From assembly GCA_037974665.1 (NCBI GenBank), contig CM075764.1, forward strand, positions 81,801,825 to 81,865,824: 64,000 nt of DNA, written 5' to 3'. Source of the DNA: Ehretia macrophylla (Eukaryota > Streptophyta > Magnoliopsida > Boraginales > Ehretiaceae). This document shows positions 57,305 to 64,000 of this stretch, in pieces; the first letter of the stretch is position 1, and each line of letters opens with the position of its first letter. The position numbers and the translations under genes are program-made. The notes under the pieces were generated by a model that searched no databases, was not told the DNA's origin, and was given only the letters and a program-made list of their open reading frames with translations.

Positions 57305-59231
57305 TGAAACGACCCGATCCCTTGCGGAACCAAGTCAGATAGTAACCACCTGATCCAACCCCATTGCGATATACGAGAAAAAACAGATGTAGTTTCCCCT
57401 GTACTATGGGTAATCCAAAACCTATTCATTCAAACTCACACAAGCATTCACCCACAACATTTGAAGTTTCAACATTTCTTTAGCTTATAATTTACAATTA
57501 CAACTTAAGCTTATCACATTACAATTCTAACTATGCATTTATTACTTTACAAATGACTTATAGAACTCATAACACTCTCTTGACATTAACAAGATAAAGC
57601 TATGAACAACCACGAACAAGATGGAACTTTGTTGCAAAGTAGGCCCAACAACTTATGAACACTTCAAAAGCCACCTTGTATCACCTAAAAATGTAGAAGA
57701 AAAAGGGGTGAGCAACTACGTGCTCAAAGAGGGGAAAATACGGGGATGTTTTGTAAAACCTTTTTAATGAATGCACATAAGGCAAGTATCATGTATTAAA
57801 GGAGAGATATCAATAAATAAGCATTAGCAAGGCACATAGTCAACAAGTGAACATTAAAGCCAAGTAACTTTAAGTAAAGTAAACACATATACGAAGGGAT
57901 ACACTTTCAATATTATGAAGCAATAAACAATCAATAGCAAACAATATAAGATTATGTAACACTTTAGAAAGGATACGATTCCACTTGTTGCAGCTGCTCT
58001 TCATTTCGCTTCCACGAACACTTTAATACTTAAACGCTTGTCGGCATCCCCTTATCACTCCTACTTGGGTACTCCGGATGTACTCAAAACCTATGTCCCA
58101 ACAGCCCAAGGCCTTTAATGACCAAGCGAGTAAGGGAATAGGACACAGAGGTTGTGCAACCAATCACTGGCAAGCTCGCTGCCGCCCAGTGAAGGCATAA
58201 CACTACCGTGCCTCGCTTAAGGTTGCAACCTTCGATAACGCTTGCTAGATCACTTAGATAATCATTTAGGTAAACATTTGATAAGCACATAAAATGAGGG
58301 AACAACAAAGTAAGTTGCCCCTCAAGCAATTAAGCAAGTAATGGCATTTCATAACTTATTCATTAACAATAGCACAATCAATTCACATGCTACAACCAAT
58401 AGAACATCTAACTCATGCATTTCTCACTTTTAGTGGCTAGTAGCTTGTACTTGGAAGTAGCTCAACAACAATTTAACATTTAGCTAGTTAACAACACAAA
58501 GATAGGAGCATTTCAATTAGAATCTATAGCTAAGTGCAAGCTAAAAATTAACCATGATTTAACTAGCACATAAACACATTTTAGACAACAACAATTAACA
58601 TACCAAGTTCCCAAATTTAGAAAGTATACTACACTCATGCTTCATATTTTCATCACAATAAACAATATAACATATGTATTTATAGCTAAATCTTCCATTT
58701 TACAACATTTACATAAACTTACCAACAATAAAACTACAAGAAAAATGCACAAACCATGAACCCTTCACCTATTCTTGGTTAAAATTGCACTACAGAGTAA
58801 GAGGTTGAGCTAAGATGGCCAAATTTCTCTCTTTTCCTTCTTCTTCTTCTTCTTCTTCCTTTTTCTCTCTTCTTTCTCATGGGTCCAAGCTCTACCTTGC
58901 TCGTTGTTTCTTTTTTTTTTCCTCTCTCTCCCGACCATACACTCTCTCTTGCTCTTGTTTTTATTTTGTTTTGTGTCATCTAGTTTTAGTGGTTATTATC
59001 TAAGTCAAACTAAGTCAAAAAGTGTGTAGAACAATCTAAATGCCAAGTGTTCAATTGTTAGCTCATTAGATGTAATTTGTTCACTAAATAACTACTAGAA
59101 TCCATTTAATCATCTACTTACGGTAACATAAATGATGCACTTAATAATTCAATTAGCAAAATCAACTCAATTAATTGTAAACAAATATATACAAATTAAT
59201 AAAATAATTATATTATCGGGCTCGGGTGTCA
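57305..59231 (-). mobile_element. Chromovirus solo LTR
   Basis: Plus strand begins TGAAACGACCCGATCCC and ends CGGGCTCGGGTGTCA; 1927 bp, no coding domain and no primer site or polypurine tract beside it. Landmarks: palindrome TGAGCA/TGCTCA (57709-57726), the 'gcgagtaagggaatagg' block shared with position 18, the hairpin at 58296-58323, and a (TTC)n tract near 58836-58860. The 5-bp flanks (GATCA, TAGAT) do not match, so the ends may have changed after insertion. Confidence 0.8.
58296..58323 (-). other. Conserved LTR hairpin, copy in the right solo LTR
   Basis: Stems GAGGG/CCCTC and CAAC/GTTG, separated by a small internal loop, around AAAGTAA (58307-58313), one base different from the usual AAAGTAG. 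Confidence 0.6.
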
Positions 59232-59846
59232 TAGATTAGGTGTATCCTCAATGATTTTGAGAGCAGTCTAGCTATTGAAAAGAAATAAGTATAGCTAATA
59301 AATATACCCAAATTTTGGAATATTTTTCGAGTAATCACAACTTATCACCACCATTAAAGAGTCTTTCGAATCTCCTCAAACTACATGATGTATATATTAT
59401 CAGAATTTATCTGATGTATACTTGTTCTATTGTTAAAATTCATTTTCTTTTTATTTTGTTTCTTCTGGTCATGTTTTCTTTAGACTTTTTTTTCTAATTA
59501 TTGCATTCTACTTGTGGACATAGTACATTGAAAATTTTTAATAATACCATCCTATTATTTATATTTTTATGATTCAATGATGACTGTAATGCGTAACAGC
59601 ACAAAAACAAAGTTACTATTCCATAAAGTAGACAATTAGATGCTGAAACTTTAGAATTCTTTAGGTATATTTACATAAATGAGGCTCATATAGAAGGGGG
59701 AAAATTCCTACAAACACCTTAAGTCAATCGGGCAAAGGTTGCTGATCCATAATATCATCATCACATCATGTATTAATTAAGAAACCAACTTCCGATTGAC
59801 ATGAGAGTCGAATGCAAATATCTCAAAAACACATAACAGATATAGA
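59232..59846. other. Unassigned spacer between two solo LTRs
   Basis: AT-rich, no coding similarity or repeats noticed. Confidence 0.6.
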
Positions 59847-59851
59847 CCAAC

Positions 59852-61945
59852 TAAAAGGATCGATATAGAGTTATAAAAATCATATACAAGCTATAATCTA
59901 AGCGAAAGCAACAAGCAATTTCAAAAAAATTTCAAGATTAAAGCCTTGTATACTATTCAAAACCCTAACTTGGATTCATGTAATTAACACAATCTAAAGC
60001 AATATATAACTCATATATGTAGATAAGAGGTAGTATAGAATATTACCTCTTGAAGACAAGTCATTGAAGCCATAGTTGAAGCACTTGATGAATGACTACC
60101 CCTCTTGAAAGCCAAGAGATCAAGTTAGTCCACACAAGCAAAGAATGACCTTCATTCATCATCAATGTTGTATGTGCTAGTCTAACTTTGAAGATAGATG
60201 AGCTTGAACTTGAAGAAAATGAAGAGAAAAATCTTTTCTTCCTTTTCCCTCTAAATGTCGTGACCTCTCTTGTTGAAGAGAGTGAATAGTGCCTTTGTTT
60301 TGTCTTGTTTGTTTATAGTTGGTCAAGGCTTGGCTTATGACCATAATGCCCTTTGACCAAGATATTTTAATGTCTAGCTTTAAACATATATACATGTTTG
60401 CATATGCTAAAATACCTATCATATGTGTAATATTTAAATCTAGCCATTGATTCAAATTAAGTTAGTAGACAAAATGATGTGGCTTAATCTTGTCCATCCT
60501 TAGTGTTCTTTACTTTATTGAAGACATACATGCATATATACATAACATATACATGACATATTAGTCTTTCAACTAAGTAATTAATTAATTAAGCTAGTCT
60601 CCATTAGTTTAATTAATTATGGAAACAATCTTTCTATATTTGCACTATGGCCCAAACATTAATTAGAATTTATACATTGATCCTATAATTAACATTTAAC
60701 TACATATTGGCCCAATTAACTATTAATGGTCAATTAAACAATTGTTAACTCTTTAACAACACAAGAGAAACAAAATATGATTGTTAACACTTTATCAATT
60801 CAAAGAGAAACTAAAGCAATTGTTAATACTTTAACAATTCTAAATTCAAGATTTAAGCTTAATAGAAAAATCACTCACATGTGTTTTATTGTGTGCGACC
60901 TTCTGTGATTCACTGCCGTATAGCAATAAGAGAATATTAAACAGTTTTTATTTATTTTGATAATATCTCCCGTCATTCTCAAAATACCCTCAAGTTTTAG
61001 GTTGACGTCTAACAACATGCCTAGACAATATATAAGGCAACGAAGTCCAATTCAAGTAAATCCATTTATAGTCGCTGATCACTGAGCAATTTGATCCTTC
61101 CATTAAACGTCCCGTCGAACAAGAACCATATAGGATTAAGTTCATAGACTCAATACTATACAAAGATCCAAATGGTAGAATAAAAGATGACATCCATGGA
61201 AAAATCTCTTTCCATCATCATGCTCTGGCCAGAGACGTCCTCATTCAACAACCATGTCTAGATCGCATAAGACATCGCCTCACGTCGGAGGTTAATGGAT
61301 TCTATCTTGACAACTACCTGTCAATCACTATACCAGACAAATGATACCGCAAGAGCCCGTAACCCATCTAGATAAAACAAAGACGAGTCTTGTTCAAATG
61401 CAAGTATTAAACCCCGATACATATGACAGCCGTAATGTCTCAAGTCAAAAGATTATATACATAATCACAACGAATAACAAATTATTAATCCTAAGTCATG
61501 TAATTTGTTATTCACGTCACATTCAATGATTCATTCCACTAATAATCACTCACATGTTTGTTAATCGCATCCAATGCCATTATAGCACATGGCTCATCAT
61601 CCTTTATCATTAACATCCCTATGTTAATCAAATGTAACAATACATGTGATAGTCCATAATAGATTATTGAAGTCCCGATCATATAATCTAAAGACTATGA
61701 ATACTTTAAGTATTTATCATTATAAAGAGATATGCCAACATATTCTAAACACCTTTTAGAATACATATCTTTTAATGAAAATACCAGAGACTTATTCATA
61801 TACATAAAGAGGGAGAATATGAATGTCTATAATTGTAGTCAATATGTAAAGAAACATATAGACAACCATGCCATTAAGTACAAGTTAATGTCAAAATGCC
61901 CAAATATATGTCATCCAAATATATAGCATTTGGGCATATTTCTAA
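59852..61945 (-). mobile_element. Copia-type solo LTR
   Basis: Plus strand begins TAAAAGGATCG (sense end ..CGATCCTTTTA, with TG/CA worn to TA/TA at this end) and ends GGGCATATTTCTAACA (sense start TGTTAGAAATATGCCC). Perfect 5-bp target duplication CCAAC at 59847-59851 and 61946-61950. 2094 bp. It shares with the copia A and B LTRs the 'acctcacg...ggaggttaa' and 'tcttgacaactacctgtc' blocks in reverse orientation. No internal coding sequence. Confidence 0.9.
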
Positions 61946-61950
61946 CACCA

Positions 61951-64000
61951 ACTTCATTTATATCAAAATATACATATGTTCAAAAGAAAAATAATTAATT
62001 AAATCAAGCTAAATTTATCAAACTTCTTTAAAAAATAATTAATTAAATAAAGAAGGAAAAATAACCTGATGATTTTGAAGTGATAAATGCATAGTAGCAC
62101 TTGAATGAGAAAGAAAAAAGTTAGCAGCTCAATTAAATTCACATTGAGGCGTTTTTATTTATCTGACACTTAAGATATGTATATAAACAAAGATTTCTAC
62201 AGATAGCTTACACCAGTGCAAAAAAAATTTAACATTGTATATTGTGATAACCAATCAGATACCAAACAAAGCTCTCTTTCACTATGACAAAAAAAAAAAA
62301 ACAAACCCTCTTTCTAATATAACTACATCATAAATCTAATAATAGCAACATCTTTTTATAAAAGAGATGAGATATGAACACGGATAATCTCATTGCACAG
62401 TAATTAAATTGCTCACCCCTCATTGCCCAATATGGAGAGTATGATCCAATTCCATATTGTACACAGTAAGTTCATACTTAGCATTGACTAAGAGCAATTA
62501 ATAATAAATTTGAGAAGAAACAACAATAGAAGCACCACAGCTAAGAGAAAATAGATTGATTTCAACCTCAACGGGAAAACCCATAAAACATACTCTATAA
62601 TTTGTAAGAGCATATTCATGTACTAATCCCCAATCGATAAACTCAACAGTAAATATGTCGGAGAATCTAATTGAAGATTCACGCTTCAAAATCAGCTTTA
62701 CAAACAAACATGACTCCTGCTTCTCTTGCATAAATCGAAATTAAAATTAGTTTAGAGATAAATCACCTTGGATACAACATATTAAAGTTATGGTTGAGAG
62801 GCTCTCTAAATGTGCATACCATTCAATAGACTGCCTGGGACTTTTATAAGAGAACTAATAACACTATGTGGGTCAAAATATTCTCCCCATAAAATTTCCA
62901 AGGTTATCATATATCTTGGTACTGAAAAAGAAATATTGATCAAAACAATGTATGGCAAACATCGACCACATCAATTCATAATTTTACCAAAATAATTCAG
63001 GAAACAGAAATATATACGTCCAAGCTATCCAAGGCCATACGTACATTTGTCTTTTTCCATAAACACAATTTGACTTTTCATAATCTAATTTTACTTTATG
63101 TTATCTTCCCAATGAGATTGTTAATACAACATTCTCAAAAATCATAAATCATCCATGTCCATATATAAGCCAATAACATATTACTCAAGTGTAAATATAA
63201 AAAACATCGAGCTACATGAAGTTGATGGCAAGCTCATATCAAACCAAGTGTGGATTTTGCAACCACCACTTTTCATAAACTTTCACCATTTACACCTAAT
63301 TTCCTCAACTCATTCCATTTCATGCTAACACTTTAATAAGTTCATGAAAAGCTCTTTATGTGACGATCAAAATGCATTTATCAAAACAAAAGTACCATAT
63401 GAATGATATCTTAACTATTTAAAATACTGGTTCAAAACCTATAATTAAGTCCATGAAAAAACACACACAGGAATACATACACGTACACGTGTATGATTAG
63501 TAGCCACATTTGGCCATGCTAGGATTGTCATCATTGAAAAAATACAATCCAGTGCATCAAACTCACATAGTGAATAGGTCCACTAAGGATCAGACAAACT
63601 TTAGAATCTATCATATGCAAATTTAGCTTACATTCTTGCAAGAGACAATTCCACGACTCGTTTCAAAAGAAAAGATTAATCTAATGCAAAATATATTTAA
63701 TCAGACGTGTCTATATGCATTCAAAACATGCTGCAAATGAATGTTCATAATAAAAATCTCAAACTTTTCATCCTATAGCCAAAAAGCAACATAATTCAAA
63801 ATGTTCTTTTGAACAATTCTCACAAGGCTTTTTGAACATTAAGAAATAGTATTTCCATAATGTACACAGTCTACATTGGTACTATTTCAATAAATTCGGT
63901 CATTCATTGAAGATGAGACAATTAGCTTTCACTTCTTCCCCTAAGTTCACATGCAAAATCCTAAGAAATATCCATCATGAGTTTAAATAAATTTCAAGTA
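61951..64000. other. Unassigned AT-rich sequence
   Basis: No transposon ends or recognisable proteins seen. A 77-codon minus-strand frame (62498-62731) has fairly ordinary codon use ('DIFTVEFIDWGLVHEYAL') and could be an exon or chance; I do not recognise it. This is the most likely place for single-copy host DNA in the window. Confidence 0.5.

Noticed and set aside
58815-59003. Secreted peptide with serine and phenylalanine runs
   Set aside because: Translation of a (TTC)n tract in the chromovirus solo LTR.
1-64000. CRISPR array, operon, phage or bacterial defence system
   Set aside because: No regular spacer-repeat arrays or bacterial-type genes; the whole window is plant repetitive DNA.

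Overview
The window is intergenic heterochromatin from a flowering plant, most likely a eudicot. It is AT-rich and no intact host gene can be supported. About 50 kb of it (1-50577) is a pile of retrotransposons inserted into one another. The plant assignment rests on chromodomain-bearing Ty3/gypsy elements, Ty1/copia elements primed by initiator-Met tRNA, an endogenous caulimovirid (plant pararetrovirus), a tRNA-derived SINE and a Helitron with a Pif1-type helicase. I cannot name the species.

Nesting, outermost first. Copia D (+) is seen only as its 3' end and LTR (49784-50577). Copia C (-) interrupts it: LTR remnant 26687-27002, pol 40162-43245, gag 45536-46130, 5' LTR 47899-49783. Copia C carries two further copia elements. 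Copia A (+) has gag, protease, integrase and RT at 9679-13254, an RNase H tail at 24392-24724 and a 3' LTR at 24761-26686; its 5' LTR lies left of the window. Copia B (+, 27010-40156, target duplication CTCCC) has two LTRs and only a gag remnant, and its 3' LTR holds an endogenous pararetrovirus (about 33870-39010) in a TA repeat. Copia A is itself interrupted by gypsy 1 (-, 13255-24391), a Tekay/Del-like chromovirus with a solo LTR (18094-20486) in its protease, and by gypsy 2 (-), whose 5' LTR (2023-8822) is split by a 4.4-kb solo LTR (2489-6864, TSD ATATG). Copia C holds another solo LTR (43246-45535). The first ~1.57 kb looks like part of yet another chromovirus LTR inside the gag of gypsy 2.

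Right of 50577 the DNA is less nested: two copies of a Mutator-like MITE, a LINE 3' end, a Helitron 3' end with helicase remnant, a SINE with 14-bp target duplications, a chromovirus solo LTR (57305-59231), a copia-type solo LTR (59852-61945, TSD CCAAC), microsatellites, and unassigned AT-rich sequence to the end.

Every coding region is broken by stops, frameshifts, insertions or changed catalytic residues, so nothing here is likely to act autonomously. The most interesting structure is non-coding: two hairpins shared by otherwise divergent chromovirus LTRs with compensating stem changes, a triplicated motif in the copia leaders, and a split and inverted pararetrovirus copy.
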